Shown: positions 8,483 through 16,434, numbered from the stretch's first letter. The stretch is DNA of 34,246 bases from an uncultured Clostridia bacterium (GCA_947626605.1 CANQSV010000016.1:1-34246), one strand, 5' to 3'. Notes: generated by a model not told the origin, from the sequence alone. A program made the numbers and translations.

Positions 8483-8515
8483 TTATTTATCTCCTATTAT
8501 AAAAATATATTGCAT

Positions 8516-8544
8516 ATTATACTAAGATTTCTCGTTTTTTTCAA
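8516..8544 (-). promoter_or_regulatory. Promoter of hslO
   Basis: On the minus strand TTGAAA (8539-8544), a 17-nt spacer and TATAAT (8516-8521), about 35 nt before the start codon. A GGAG ribosome site follows. Confidence 0.65.
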
Positions 8545-8551
8545 GTATAAG

Positions 8552-8577
8552 AAAAAAGAGATTGTATAAACAATCCC
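8552..8577 (-). terminator. Terminator of rplU-rpmA
   Basis: On the minus strand GGGATTG and CAATCTC pair (one wobble) with a TTTATA loop, followed by TTTTTTC. It lies 36-61 nt after the rpmA stop codon. Confidence 0.75.
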
Positions 8578-8612
8578 TTAATTTTTATATTTATTTTATA
8601 CTTATTTGTAGT

Positions 8613-8873
8613 CTATTCTTCTACTGGATAAACACTAATTTGTTTCTTATCTTTACCTAGTCTTTCAAATTTAACTACACCATCTACTAATGCATATAGA
8701 GTATCATCACTACCTATACCAACATTAGTTCCTGGATGCATTTTTGTTCCTCTTTGTCTAAATAATATATTTCCAGCTAGAACGAATTGACCATCTGCTC
8801 TTTTCACACCAAGACGTTTAGACTCACTGTCTCTACCATTCTTAACGCTACCTTGACCTTTTTTATGAGCCAT
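8613..8873 (-). CDS. rpmA: 50S ribosomal protein L27
   Basis: Ribosomal large-subunit protein whose N-terminal tail reaches the peptidyl-transferase centre. The 86-aa sequence begins [16 protein letters not shown], the processed or proteobacterial-type start. It lacks the roughly nine-residue presequence (LKLDLQFFA-like) that most Firmicutes L27 proteins carry and that the protease Prp removes. No prp gene lies between rplU and rpmA, where Firmicutes usually have it. Only 45 nt with a GAAAGGAG site separate the two genes. Confidence 0.96.
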   Translation of the reverse strand: MAHKKGQGSVKNGRDSESKRLGVKRADGQFVLAGNILFRQRGTKMHPGTNVGIGSDDTLYALVDGVVKFERLGKDKKQISVYPVEE

Positions 8874-8918
8874 GATGTTTCACTCCTTTCGTTTCTTTTA
8901 TATCTATATCTCTTTAAA

Positions 8919-9272
8919 TTAAGCTTCTACTTTTTCTGCTTTAGCTTCTTTTTTAGCTGCTGCAACTTTAACTGCTGTTATTTCTACTTTTGTGTATGGT
9001 TGTCTATGTCCTTGTTTTCTTCTATAATTTTTCTTTGGCTTATATTTGAAAACAACGATTTTTTTACCTTTACCATGTGCAACTACTTTACCTTCTACTT
9101 TTGCACCTTTAACAAAAGGACTTCCTACTTCTATTTTTTCTCCATTAGCTACTAAAACAACGTTATCGAATGTAACTTTTTTACCTTCTTCAGCATCTAA
9201 TTTTTCGAAAAATACAACATCACCTTCTGCTACTTTGTATTGTCTTCCACAAGCTTCTATTATTGCGTACAT
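8919..9272 (-). CDS. rplU: 50S ribosomal protein L21
   Basis: Ribosomal large-subunit protein. The 117-aa sequence shows the L21 start ([14 protein letters not shown]) and the RNA-binding [21 protein letters not shown] block. It carries a C-terminal Ala/Lys/Glu-rich extension of about 14 residues beyond the usual 103-aa length. It is the first gene of rplU-rpmA, preceded by a GGGAGG site and a structured leader. Confidence 0.96.
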   Translation of the reverse strand: MYAIIEACGRQYKVAEGDVVFFEKLDAEEGKKVTFDNVVLVANGEKIEVGSPFVKGAKVEGKVVAHGKGKKIVVFKYKPKKNYRRKQGHRQPYTKVEITAVKVAAAKKEAKAEKVEA

Positions 9273-9303
9273 TTATGTACACCTCCCTTTTTCGTATACT
9301 CGC

Positions 9304-9366
9304 TAACCTTTAAACTTTAGGTAGATAGCCTATTCTATCGTTTATGTACCTTGAATTATGCGGTTA
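9304..9366 (-). ncRNA. L21-type autoregulatory leader of rplU
   Basis: Three nested stems fit in the 5' UTR on the minus strand: TAACC with GGTTA (9362-9366 and 9304-9308), AGGTA with TACCT (9347-9351 and 9319-9323), and GATAG with CTATC (9335-9339 and 9324-9328, loop AATAGG). The position directly upstream of rplU matches the ribosomal L21 leader known in Firmicutes, thought to bind L21 for feedback control. The assignment is by position and structure. I could not run the Rfam model. Confidence 0.6.
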
Positions 9367-9375
9367 CAGTTAAAT

Positions 9376-9404
9376 ATTTTAACATAAGTTTCCTTTATTG
9401 TCAA
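9376..9404 (-). promoter_or_regulatory. Strong promoter of rplU-rpmA
   Basis: A perfect -35 TTGACA (plus 9399-9404), a 17-nt spacer and TAAAAT (9376-9381) with an extended TG. It is the closest-to-consensus promoter in the window. It directly abuts the stop codon of the preceding minus-strand gene at 9405. Confidence 0.8.
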
Positions 9405-9833
9405 TCATTTGAATAGATTTTTAATTTTTTTAAAGATTTTTGTGTACCATTTCTCATTTTCAGCTACAATCATATCAGTAGGTGTATTTTTCTCTTCATC
9501 AATCTCCTCATTATTTTTGAATATAACACTAGAATCAAAATTATTTATTTTTTCTAATTCTAATTTTTGAGTATTTAATTTTAGAATTTCCTCTACTCTT
9601 TTTCTTTCTTCATCAGATGCTACATAATCTTTATATAAATTAATTATTATCGCATCTGTTTTACGCATAGTTTTAGGATTTTTTACATCATATGAATATT
9701 CGTAATCTTTATTTTTATTCATCTCATAAAAGAAAATTATTTGTTTTGGTATTTTCTCATATTCTTGCTTTGGTATGTATTTTAATATTTCTAGCACTTC
9801 TACATAACTGTTTTCATATGTATCTTCCATCAT
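9405..9833 (-). CDS. Uncharacterised 142-aa cytoplasmic protein
   Basis: No family recognised with certainty. The first 70 residues form a compact block with LEILKYIPKQEYEKIPKQII, then a predicted helical region rich in Lys/Glu (about 70-100) and an acidic linker. The C-terminus is a short amphipathic basic segment (WYTKIFKKIKNLFK) that could associate with membrane. There is no signal peptide. It is third in a row of three closely spaced minus-strand genes (41 nt after the transglutaminase-like gene), so it probably shares their function. It is the only gene checked in this window that ends in TGA. Confidence 0.6.
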   Translation of the reverse strand: MMEDTYENSYVEVLEILKYIPKQEYEKIPKQIIFFYEMNKNKDYEYSYDVKNPKTMRKTDAIIINLYKDYVASDEERKRVEEILKLNTQKLELEKINNFDSSVIFKNNEEIDEEKNTPTDMIVAENEKWYTKIFKKIKNLFK

Positions 9834-9874
9834 CGTTTTCCTCTCTTTACCTTAATTTATAATGATTAGTTTTC

Positions 9875-11956
9875 CTATTCGTCTCCTTGAGTTTGTGTAT
9901 TCGCAGCCATCTTTTGTTCTTCATATGATTTCACTTCATTGCAATCAATTTCTACAGTATTTCCAAGTCTTGATATTGCTTGACCAGCTAAACTTTTTAA
10001 ACTAACTTCTTCTTCAAAGATTTTCTCTAATTCAGAAATCCTTTGCTCATAATTCTCCCTTGTAATTTCTTCTTCTAGTTTTCTATCACCAATTTCTGTT
10101 ATTCTTCTCCCTTTTTGCATACTAAACATTTTTTCAGGAGTACAAAGTATCCATTGACTTGCTTGCCATTCTGGTATATTACCATATCCGTCCCTTATAA
10201 AAACTTCTCTAGTAACATCTATAAACCTAATTTCTCCATCTAACCTTACCATATTCCATGCATGTCCACACTCACTAATTCCACCGACAGTTTCATTTTC
10301 AATTTCTAATTCATCAAGTGCTTTTTTTATTTCTTCTGAATAATGTTTGCAAACTCCTTTTTTTATCAATCCGTTAGTCTCTTCCTTCGGATGTTTTTTA
10401 TCTAAGTCTCTCATATTGCTTACTAAATTCTGAATCATATCCTCAAAAACAAAACCATTTATTTCTCCTGCTTCATTTTGCAAAGTTACTGCTGTTTTTC
10501 CAATTTTATCTGCTACATTTTTTAGATATTCCTCAAAAAAATCTGCAATTATACTTTCGTTTTGAGTATGTTTTTCCAATTCTGGCAACATTATATCTTC
10601 CCAAATTTTGAAAGCATATTGTACTCTATCTTCATCGGTTTGCAAACTACTCTCACTATTTTCTTCATTATTTAATTTTACTATTTGAGATAGTATTGGA
10701 TTATCTCCTTCATATGATTTTGATTTTCTTAAATATACTTGTAAGTTTTGTTGATCTTGATATGTTTTTGCTACTAACTGTGATTGATAACTGTCTGATT
10801 TTAATGGAATATCCTCAAAAAACACTTTTTCAACTCCATATGTACAAACTGCATCAAATAGCGTTTTATAATCATATTCTGCATTCTGCTTAAAATAGCC
10901 ACAAACAAATCTTATTTGTTCCTCTTGACTTTGCATTTTCTTAGCCTTTTCTATAAACTCCTCGTATGTTTTAATTCCACTATAATCATAACTTACCAAT
11001 TTATTTATATCATCAGAATATTCTTCATAATTTTTCTTTTGTATTAACATTCTTTCTGAATTACCTATGTGATATATTTCTCTTTCTGGTTGCATTTCAA
11101 ACATTTTCTCTATGCTTGTTCCTAACCAATCTTCTGGGTGTCCTTCTCTTTGTGCACCATATCCATCACGTTCAAAAGCCATATTAGTAGGATCAAAATG
11201 AATTAGTTCATCGCCTAATCTTATTATAGCCCATGCATGGGCTACTGTCCCCTTTCCACTAACTTCTTCACATGGAATTTTAAAATAATCACAGTATTTT
11301 TTTATAAAAGGTGCATATTGCATACATACCGCATTTTTCAATAAGCCATTTTCCATTCTGATGTATGGTTCATATACCTGCATAGCTCCACACTCTGTGC
11401 TTGTACCTTCTTTAATCTCTTTATATGAACTCAAATTGAGATTTTCATATTCTTTTTCTCCATTTTGAGTTTCTAATAATATTCCCACTAAATCTGCTAT
11501 TCTACGTGGTTTTGCGGGATTATGTTTGTTATTAATTCTAATTATCGATTTTCTTTCTTCTGAATTTGATTCTTTAGCAAAAGTTTCTTCATTTGCCTCA
11601 AAAATTACTCCATATTGTTTTCTTATTGCCGCCATTCTTTTTCTTAATGTTTCTTCCAAAAGCTCTTGCTTGTGAAATCTAACCGCCATTGTCTTTCTTA
11701 GATAATTTTCTACCTCTTGTAAAGCACCCTCTCTTTGGCTTTCATCCCACACATTATATCTTGACTGTATATCCATAAAAACTTCTTGGTCATAATTTGC
11801 ACTTTGCCCAAGAATATCTACAATTTCATATGCATAAGTTACATTTTCCATAAAATATTTTCCTAATAATTCTAGTCTTTCTTCGTTTGAATTTAACTTT
11901 TCTGCAATTGAAATTAATTCATCATATGTTTTTATTTCTTTTGTATCTATATCCAT
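9875..11956 (-). CDS. Large protein with two transglutaminase-like (TGc) domains
   Basis: The 693-aa protein has no signal peptide or TM helix, so it is probably cytoplasmic. It looks internally duplicated. Each half begins with a similar helical module (IKTYDELISIAEKL near residue 8 and IKTYEEFIEKAKKM near 328) followed by a Cys-His-Asp core. In the first half the residues are Cys211 (NAVCMQY), His240 (AHAW) and Asp255 (HFDPT). In the second they are Cys536 (GVCKHYS), His565 (GHAW) and Asp580 (FIDVT). Both triads match the transglutaminase/cysteine-protease superfamily, so both could be active peptidases or amidases. After each Asp comes a similar RDGYG...W motif and an EKMF.MQ block. The C-terminal 60 residues are coiled-coil-like and Glu-rich. 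It lies between a YcxB-like membrane protein gene and a small unknown. The substrate is unknown. Confidence 0.75.
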   Translation of the reverse strand: MDIDTKEIKTYDELISIAEKLNSNEERLELLGKYFMENVTYAYEIVDILGQSANYDQEVFMDIQSRYNVWDESQREGALQEVENYLRKTMAVRFHKQELLEETLRKRMAAIRKQYGVIFEANEETFAKESNSEERKSIIRINNKHNPAKPRRIADLVGILLETQNGEKEYENLNLSSYKEIKEGTSTECGAMQVYEPYIRMENGLLKNAVCMQYAPFIKKYCDYFKIPCEEVSGKGTVAHAWAIIRLGDELIHFDPTNMAFERDGYGAQREGHPEDWLGTSIEKMFEMQPEREIYHIGNSERMLIQKKNYEEYSDDINKLVSYDYSGIKTYEEFIEKAKKMQSQEEQIRFVCGYFKQNAEYDYKTLFDAVCTYGVEKVFFEDIPLKSDSYQSQLVAKTYQDQQNLQVYLRKSKSYEGDNPILSQIVKLNNEENSESSLQTDEDRVQYAFKIWEDIMLPELEKHTQNESIIADFFEEYLKNVADKIGKTAVTLQNEAGEINGFVFEDMIQNLVSNMRDLDKKHPKEETNGLIKKGVCKHYSEEIKKALDELEIENETVGGISECGHAWNMVRLDGEIRFIDVTREVFIRDGYGNIPEWQASQWILCTPEKMFSMQKGRRITEIGDRKLEEEITRENYEQRISELEKIFEEEVSLKSLAGQAISRLGNTVEIDCNEVKSYEEQKMAANTQTQGDE

Positions 11957-11982
11957 ATTTTTCCCCTTTTGTTTTTTTATTA

Positions 11983-12531
11983 TTATTCTTCCTCTTTAAC
12001 TTGTTTTTCTTTTACTTGTTTCATTCTAAAGAAACCTTTGGTATCTAAAAATTTTCTAAAATCTTCTTCTGTTCCTTTTATAAATCCATCTTTCAATAAT
12101 ACACATGCATGATTTTTATCTAAATATAGATAATATCTATCTTTTAAAATAAATACTTTTTTTATTTCTACATAATATACTTTTCTGCTTTCTCCTTGAT
12201 ATGAACTTATAAAATATTGATCAAAAAAAGAATATTCTGCATAAGAATCTTTTTGCTTTTGATTTATCATTCCTTTGTATTGTTTTTTTGCTTTTACTCG
12301 TTCTCTTATAAATACATATATTATTGAGGCTAGTATTACTATAATTCCTATAAAAGCAAACTTCAATTTTTCAATATTTTGTATATCTATAATGATTAAT
12401 ATTAATGCAGATATTACTACTATTATAAATTCAATAATTTCTTTAACTCCATATTTTTTTGCATGAAACTCGATATACTTATCATATAGTTCTTTTGAAT
12501 ATTTTGTTTTATTTTCAAACAAGCTCTCCAT
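11983..12531 (-). CDS. YcxB-like two-TM membrane protein
   Basis: The N-terminal third has two TM helices in tandem (IIEFIIVVISALILIII and FAFIGIIVILASIIYVFI), and the rest is cytoplasmic. The C-terminal half has the pattern of the YcxB-like domain: YYVEIKKVFILKDRYYLYLDKN followed by DGFIKGTEEDFRKFL. YcxB-like proteins are small membrane proteins of unknown role. An ATG at 12570 also opens this frame but has no ribosome site. AAAGGA lies 12 nt before the ATG at 12531, which I take as the start. It is followed at 26 nt by the transglutaminase-like gene, probably in one operon. Confidence 0.6.
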   Translation of the reverse strand: MESLFENKTKYSKELYDKYIEFHAKKYGVKEIIEFIIVVISALILIIIDIQNIEKLKFAFIGIIVILASIIYVFIRERVKAKKQYKGMINQKQKDSYAEYSFFDQYFISSYQGESRKVYYVEIKKVFILKDRYYLYLDKNHACVLLKDGFIKGTEEDFRKFLDTKGFFRMKQVKEKQVKEEE

Positions 12532-12634
12532 TTTATATATCAATCCTTTCTGTCTATATAATAGATTCATATTTGCTATTTACAATAATTCATGATTGCT
12601 CTTTTTTCATAAATTATAACATTATTTATTTTTG

Positions 12635-12675
12635 TTTACAAATACTTTTATATATATTGTTATATTTTCCGGAAA
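12635..12675 (+). promoter_or_regulatory. Putative promoter and palindrome before the SOR-like gene
   Basis: TTTACA (12635-12640) and TGTTAT (12658-12663) have a 17-nt spacer. The perfect palindrome TTTCCGGAAA at 12666-12675 sits at the expected transcription start and could be an operator. Confidence 0.4.
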
Positions 12676-12713
12676 TTTTAGCATAATAATATTAATATTT
12701 ATTGGAGGTTTTT

Positions 12714-13145
12714 ATGTTTAGGACTCAAAAATTTTATATGTGTAAAGATTGTGGAAATATTATTGGTGTAATAAATAACACTGGAATTCCTATGTATTGT
12801 TGTAGACAAGAAATGGAAGAACTCACTCCTCAAATCATTAATTCTAAAAATTCAAATCAAAATGAAAAAAGTAATTCTCATCATTCTTTAAAAAATACCC
12901 ATGAAAGCGATATTTTCAAAGTTGGAAAAACTATTGATGGAAAATCCATTTCTGTAATTGTTGACAAATCATATTTAACACCAAACTCTATTTGTTGGGC
13001 TTATATAAATACCAAAAAAGGTGGTCAAAGAAAAAATATTTTAAAAGATGACTCTCCAGTTGTCAATTTTAAAATTGTAGATGATGAAGTTATTTCCGCA
13101 TATCTTTATTGTAGTGAACATGGCTTATTCAAATGGATTTTTTAA
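12714..13145 (+). CDS. Desulfoferrodoxin/superoxide-reductase-like protein with incomplete iron site
   Basis: The 143-aa protein has the two-domain layout of class I desulfoferrodoxin. The N-terminal desulforedoxin-type rubredoxin centre is intact: Cys10, Cys13, Cys29, Cys30, the same spacing as in Desulfovibrio. The C-terminal SOR domain keeps Cys133 and His136 (CSEHGLFKW). No His occurs between residues 64 and 135, where the family normally has two iron ligands in an HPM...EHYI-like segment, here KSYLTPNSICW. The His-rich linker (His56, His57, His63) could supply only the first ligand. It may be a redox sensor or electron carrier rather than an active superoxide reductase. The start at 12714 follows GGAGG; the frame is also open from a TTG at 12702 but that overlaps the ribosome site. 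Confidence 0.75.
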   Translation: MFRTQKFYMCKDCGNIIGVINNTGIPMYCCRQEMEELTPQIINSKNSNQNEKSNSHHSLKNTHESDIFKVGKTIDGKSISVIVDKSYLTPNSICWAYINTKKGGQRKNILKDDSPVVNFKIVDDEVISAYLYCSEHGLFKWIF

Positions 13146-13179
13146 AAACACTGGTAAGCATTTTTCTTACCAGTGTTTT
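13145..13179. terminator. Bidirectional terminator between the SOR-like and cyclophilin genes
   Basis: AAAACACTGGTAAG and CTTACCAGTGTTTT form a 14-bp stem with a 7-nt loop, A/T-flanked on both sides. It ends the converging transcripts. Confidence 0.85.
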
Positions 13180-13183
13180 CTTA

Positions 13184-14065
13184 TTATTTGTATTCTTTTA
13201 TTTCTATACTTTCTATTACAACATCCTCTAGTGGTTTATCATTTGAATCTGTTTTTGTACTTGCTATTTTATCTACAACATCCATTCCTTCTATTACTTG
13301 TCCAAATACTGTATACTGTTGATATAAACTCATATATCCACCATATTTTTTATACATATCAATTATTCCTTGTGGAAATTGATAATATTCTTTAAGAAGT
13401 TGAGCTGTTTCTTCATTATAATGTGCTTGAGTTATAAAAAATTGGCTTCCTAATGATGAAGTTCCTGTTCCAGAACTTGCCATACATAAACTTCCTCTAT
13501 ATGGTAATATTTCTTCTGATAACTCTTCTTCAAAGCCTTTACCCCAAATACTTTCTCCACCATATCCTGTACCTAATGGATCTCCACCTTGTATCATAAA
13601 TTCATTTATAACTCTGTGAAATATTAATCCATTATAGTATCCATCTTTAGCATGAGTTTTGAAATTCTCAACTGCTTTTGGTGCTACATCATCAAAAAAT
13701 TTAACAGTTATATCTCCATATTTTTTTACATGTATTACTGCAATTGATTCTCCCTTTTTAGGTTTTGCCATTTGCTTTTCTGCATATTTTTCATAATCTG
13801 ATTTTTCAGTTTTAGAAGAATCATCCGTAGTTGTATTGTTATTTGTAGTTTCATTTTTTACTGTATTATCTGTTGTATTATTATCTACAGTATTGTTATC
13901 TGTTGTTGTGAAAGTTGCTTCATTGCTATTATTAGCTTTAGTTTCATCCCTACTTATTCTTTTACTTTCTGTATCTTTTCCGTTATTCATTACTAACACG
14001 ACTATTCCTCCTGTAATTAAAACAACAATTATAATTGCCAAAATGATTTTAATATTATTTTTCAT
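13184..14065 (-). CDS. Membrane-anchored cyclophilin-type peptidyl-prolyl isomerase
   Basis: Catalyses proline cis-trans isomerisation, here probably outside the cell membrane to help exported proteins fold. The 293-aa protein has an uncleaved signal anchor (TM at about 6-26), then a low-complexity Thr/Asn/Asp linker (about 30-95), then a cyclophilin domain. Active-site blocks are FHRVINEFMIQGGDP, FEEE and GSQFFIT, with VFGQVIEGMDVVDKI near the end. An insertion of about 35 residues (around QLLKEYYQFPQGI) separates the FFIT and VFGQV strands, as in many clostridial cyclophilins. There is no lipobox Cys, so it is a transmembrane protein rather than a lipoprotein. It is a single gene with its own AGGAGG site. 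Confidence 0.92.
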   Translation of the reverse strand: MKNNIKIILAIIIVVLITGGIVVLVMNNGKDTESKRISRDETKANNSNEATFTTTDNNTVDNNTTDNTVKNETTNNNTTTDDSSKTEKSDYEKYAEKQMAKPKKGESIAVIHVKKYGDITVKFFDDVAPKAVENFKTHAKDGYYNGLIFHRVINEFMIQGGDPLGTGYGGESIWGKGFEEELSEEILPYRGSLCMASSGTGTSSLGSQFFITQAHYNEETAQLLKEYYQFPQGIIDMYKKYGGYMSLYQQYTVFGQVIEGMDVVDKIASTKTDSNDKPLEDVVIESIEIKEYK

Positions 14066-14162
14066 TTTTACCTCCTAACGATTTTTCTTTATAATATTAT
14101 CATTTAATATTTTTTTGTTCAATATTTTTTTATATTTTTGTATGTAATATTATGTAAATCTA

Positions 14163-14191
14163 TTGTATTTTTTCCATAAATATGCTATAAT
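14163..14191 (+). promoter_or_regulatory. Promoter of the orphan RNA
   Basis: TTGTAT (14163-14168), a 17-nt spacer and TATAAT (14186-14191) with an extended TGC. It points to the plus strand, where no ordinary gene follows. Confidence 0.7.
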
Positions 14192-14197
14192 AAAGTT

Positions 14198-14415
14198 AGG
14201 TCGGAACTGGTAAAGATGTTTACCCTCATGGCCAATACAAAAGCTCTTCAAACTAATTCTATTACACACATTGGATTTATATATCTGGGTTGATAAGAGA
14301 TCAACAAGGTTAGGTGTTTAAGTAATAGGGAAATAATTTTTAAAGGAGGATTTATGGAAGAGGTTATTTAGAAAGAACACGTCTTTGTTATGGTAAGATG
14401 TGTTCTTTCGTTTTA
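14198..14415 (+). ncRNA. Structured small RNA of about 215 nt, family not recognised
   Basis: A plus-strand transcript is bounded by a good promoter and an intrinsic terminator between two minus-strand genes. Visible helices: GGTAAA/TTTACC (14209-14224, loop GATG), a long-range stem CTATTAC/GTAATAG (14259-14265 with 14322-14328), and inside it GTTGAT/ATCAAC (14289-14305). These suggest a multi-branch fold. Near the 3' end AAAGGAGGA (14342-14350) precedes ATG GAA GAG GTT ATT TAG, a possible 5-codon peptide (14354-14371), and the terminator stem starts at the next base. It matches no riboswitch, 6S, SRP, tmRNA or RNase P motif that I know. The clostridial raiA motif should be tested first. Confidence 0.6.
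14372..14415 (+). terminator. Terminator of the orphan RNA
   Basis: AAAGAACACGTCTT pairs with AAGATGTGTTCTTT over 14 bp (one G-U), loop of 9 nt, followed by CGTTTTA. It begins at the base after the TAG of the 5-codon ORF. On the other strand it may help end the cadA transcript. Confidence 0.8.
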
Positions 14416-14450
14416 TGTATATCAAATTATTAAACAATCAACAAACAATA

Positions 14451-16433
14451 TTATTCTTTATAAATTCTAATAGCATTTAATATTGTTATTGTACTTACAC
14501 CAGTATCTGCTACTACTGCACTCCACATTGGCGCTATACCAAGAACTCCTAGTACTAATACTAAGAACTTTACGATTAGTGAAAATGCTATATTAAATTT
14601 TACAATTCTCATAGTCTTTTTTGCATCTTTTATACAATGAGGTATAATATCTATATTATTAGAGATTAGAATACTGTCTGATACATTATTTGCAATTTCT
14701 GTACCTTTTCCCATTGAAATTCCAAAATCAGAAGCAGCAATAACTGGTCCATCATTAATTCCATCTCCAACAAAAATAACTTTTTCGCTTTGTTTTAAAT
14801 CTTTTACGTTTTTCTGTTTATCAGCTGGCAATAGGTCTGCATATATTTCTTTTATATTTAACTCATTTCCGACTCTTTGTGCTTCTTTTAAATTATCTCC
14901 TGTCATCATAACAACTCTTTTTACGCCAACATTATTTAAATCTGTAACAATATTTTTATTACTACTCTCGATTTCATCTTTAAAACTTACATCAGCTACA
15001 ATACTCGTATCTACCACTAAATATATTGATCCTTCTTTTTCTGTAATATTATTACAATTAATTTTATAATCCTCTAAAAGTTTTTTATTTCCCAATATAA
15101 TTTGTTTGCCTTCTATTGTTCCGTATAAACCTTTTCCCGCTATCTCTTTATAATTTTCTACCTTTTGTTTAACTGCATCTTTCTTTAAATTTAAAATTGC
15201 ATAGCTAATTGGATGATTTGATAAACTTTCTAAACTAATCATATAGTTTATTGCTTTTTCTCTATCAAATTCTTCTATTACGTTTAATTTATCTACTTCT
15301 TTTTTACCTGTAGTTAGAGTGCCTGTTTTGTCAAAGCAAACAATTTTTATATTAGCTAAATCCTCTATATGTTTCGTTCCTTTTACTAAAAGTCCTCTTT
15401 TTGCCATAATTCCTACTCCCGCAAACATAGCCAAAGGAATTGATATTACTATACTACATGGGCATGATGCCACAAGAAAAATAAGACTTCTTTTTATCCA
15501 TATCTGATATGTAAGAAAACCTAAACTTGCAGGACCTATTGCTATTATTAATGCAATAATCATTACTATTGGAGTATAAATTTTAGAAAATTTGGTAATT
15601 ACATTTTCTGTTTTTCCTTTATTATTTACTGCTTCATTCACTAATTCAATTATTTGAGAAGCTGTTGAATTTTCTGCATCTTTTTCTACTTTGCACACTA
15701 TTGCACCTTCTGTATTTATACTTCCAGATAAGATTTCATCATTCATTTTTACTTTTCTCAATTTACTTTCGCCTGTTACTGCTGAAGTATCTAATTTTGA
15801 TTCACCAGATAAAATAGTACAATCCAAAGGAACTCTCTCACCAGGTTTTATTAATATTTTTGCTCCAACTTCTACTTCATCTGCATAAACTATTTTTGTT
15901 TCATTATCATTTATAAATAAATTTACATTCTCCTCTTTTATTTCAGAAATTTCTTGAATACTTTGTTGAGATTTTTCTAAAGTTTTTTCTTCTAGGAACT
16001 CTCCAAGCTTTGATAATAGGATTACAACTGCACTTTCCATATATTCTCCTAATACAAAAGCTGCTATAACTGCAATTGTCATCAAAGTAGTTTCTTCAAA
16101 GTTCAACTTAAATATATTTTTAATTCCTTCAAATATTATATCAATACCTGCCAATATAATAACAGCCCCAAAGCTAATAGCCTTTTGTTTTTCTGGTATT
16201 ATAAATATTGATGCAATAAATAAAATTATAGCTACAATGTATAATCCAATTTCTAATTTTGATATTTCTTCTTTTTCTTCATGATTACCATGGCAATGTT
16301 CACAACATCCATGACTATGTTCATGTTTGTGACTGTGCTCCTCATGCTCATGCTTGCAATCATGATGATTATGCTCTTGATTAATATTACATATACAATT
16401 ATATCTACCACACTTTTCACATTTTTGTCTCAT
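14451..16433 (-). CDS. cadA: Heavy-metal (Zn/Cd/Pb) exporting P1B-type ATPase
   Basis: Membrane pump exporting divalent soft metals with ATP. The 660-aa protein shows the ion-site motif CPC (324-326 in VASCPCSIVI), the phosphorylation site DKTGT (368-372), the HP motif (SNHP, 405-408), and GDGIND (556-561). The late TM segment ADTGVSTITILNAIRI keeps the Asp typical of Zn/Cd/Pb exporters. It has no ferredoxin-like HMA domain. Instead residues 1-50 are a Cys/His-rich tail (about 13 His and 8 Cys) that likely binds zinc or cadmium. The stop codon of the arsR gene is 1 nt before its ATG and its GGAGG lies inside arsR, so the two are translationally coupled. Confidence 0.93.
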   Translation of the reverse strand: MRQKCEKCGRYNCICNINQEHNHHDCKHEHEEHSHKHEHSHGCCEHCHGNHEEKEEISKLEIGLYIVAIILFIASIFIIPEKQKAISFGAVIILAGIDIIFEGIKNIFKLNFEETTLMTIAVIAAFVLGEYMESAVVILLSKLGEFLEEKTLEKSQQSIQEISEIKEENVNLFINDNETKIVYADEVEVGAKILIKPGERVPLDCTILSGESKLDTSAVTGESKLRKVKMNDEILSGSINTEGAIVCKVEKDAENSTASQIIELVNEAVNNKGKTENVITKFSKIYTPIVMIIALIIAIGPASLGFLTYQIWIKRSLIFLVASCPCSIVISIPLAMFAGVGIMAKRGLLVKGTKHIEDLANIKIVCFDKTGTLTTGKKEVDKLNVIEEFDREKAINYMISLESLSNHPISYAILNLKKDAVKQKVENYKEIAGKGLYGTIEGKQIILGNKKLLEDYKINCNNITEKEGSIYLVVDTSIVADVSFKDEIESSNKNIVTDLNNVGVKRVVMMTGDNLKEAQRVGNELNIKEIYADLLPADKQKNVKDLKQSEKVIFVGDGINDGPVIAASDFGISMGKGTEIANNVSDSILISNNIDIIPHCIKDAKKTMRIVKFNIAFSLIVKFLVLVLGVLGIAPMWSAVVADTGVSTITILNAIRIYKE

Positions 16434-16434
16434 A

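Noticed and set aside
8787-9155. 122-aa plus-strand frame across rpmA and rplU
   Set aside because: Antisense to two ribosomal protein genes, with implausible Phe/Tyr/Cys-rich content and no start signal.
13081-13395. 104-aa plus-strand frame over the end of the SOR-like gene and the cyclophilin gene
   Set aside because: It crosses a strong terminator and lies antisense to a clear cyclophilin domain.
14066-14450. Reading the structured region as a riboswitch leader of cadA
   Set aside because: Promoter, helices and terminator are on the plus strand, whereas cadA is on the minus strand and ends here. It cannot be its leader.
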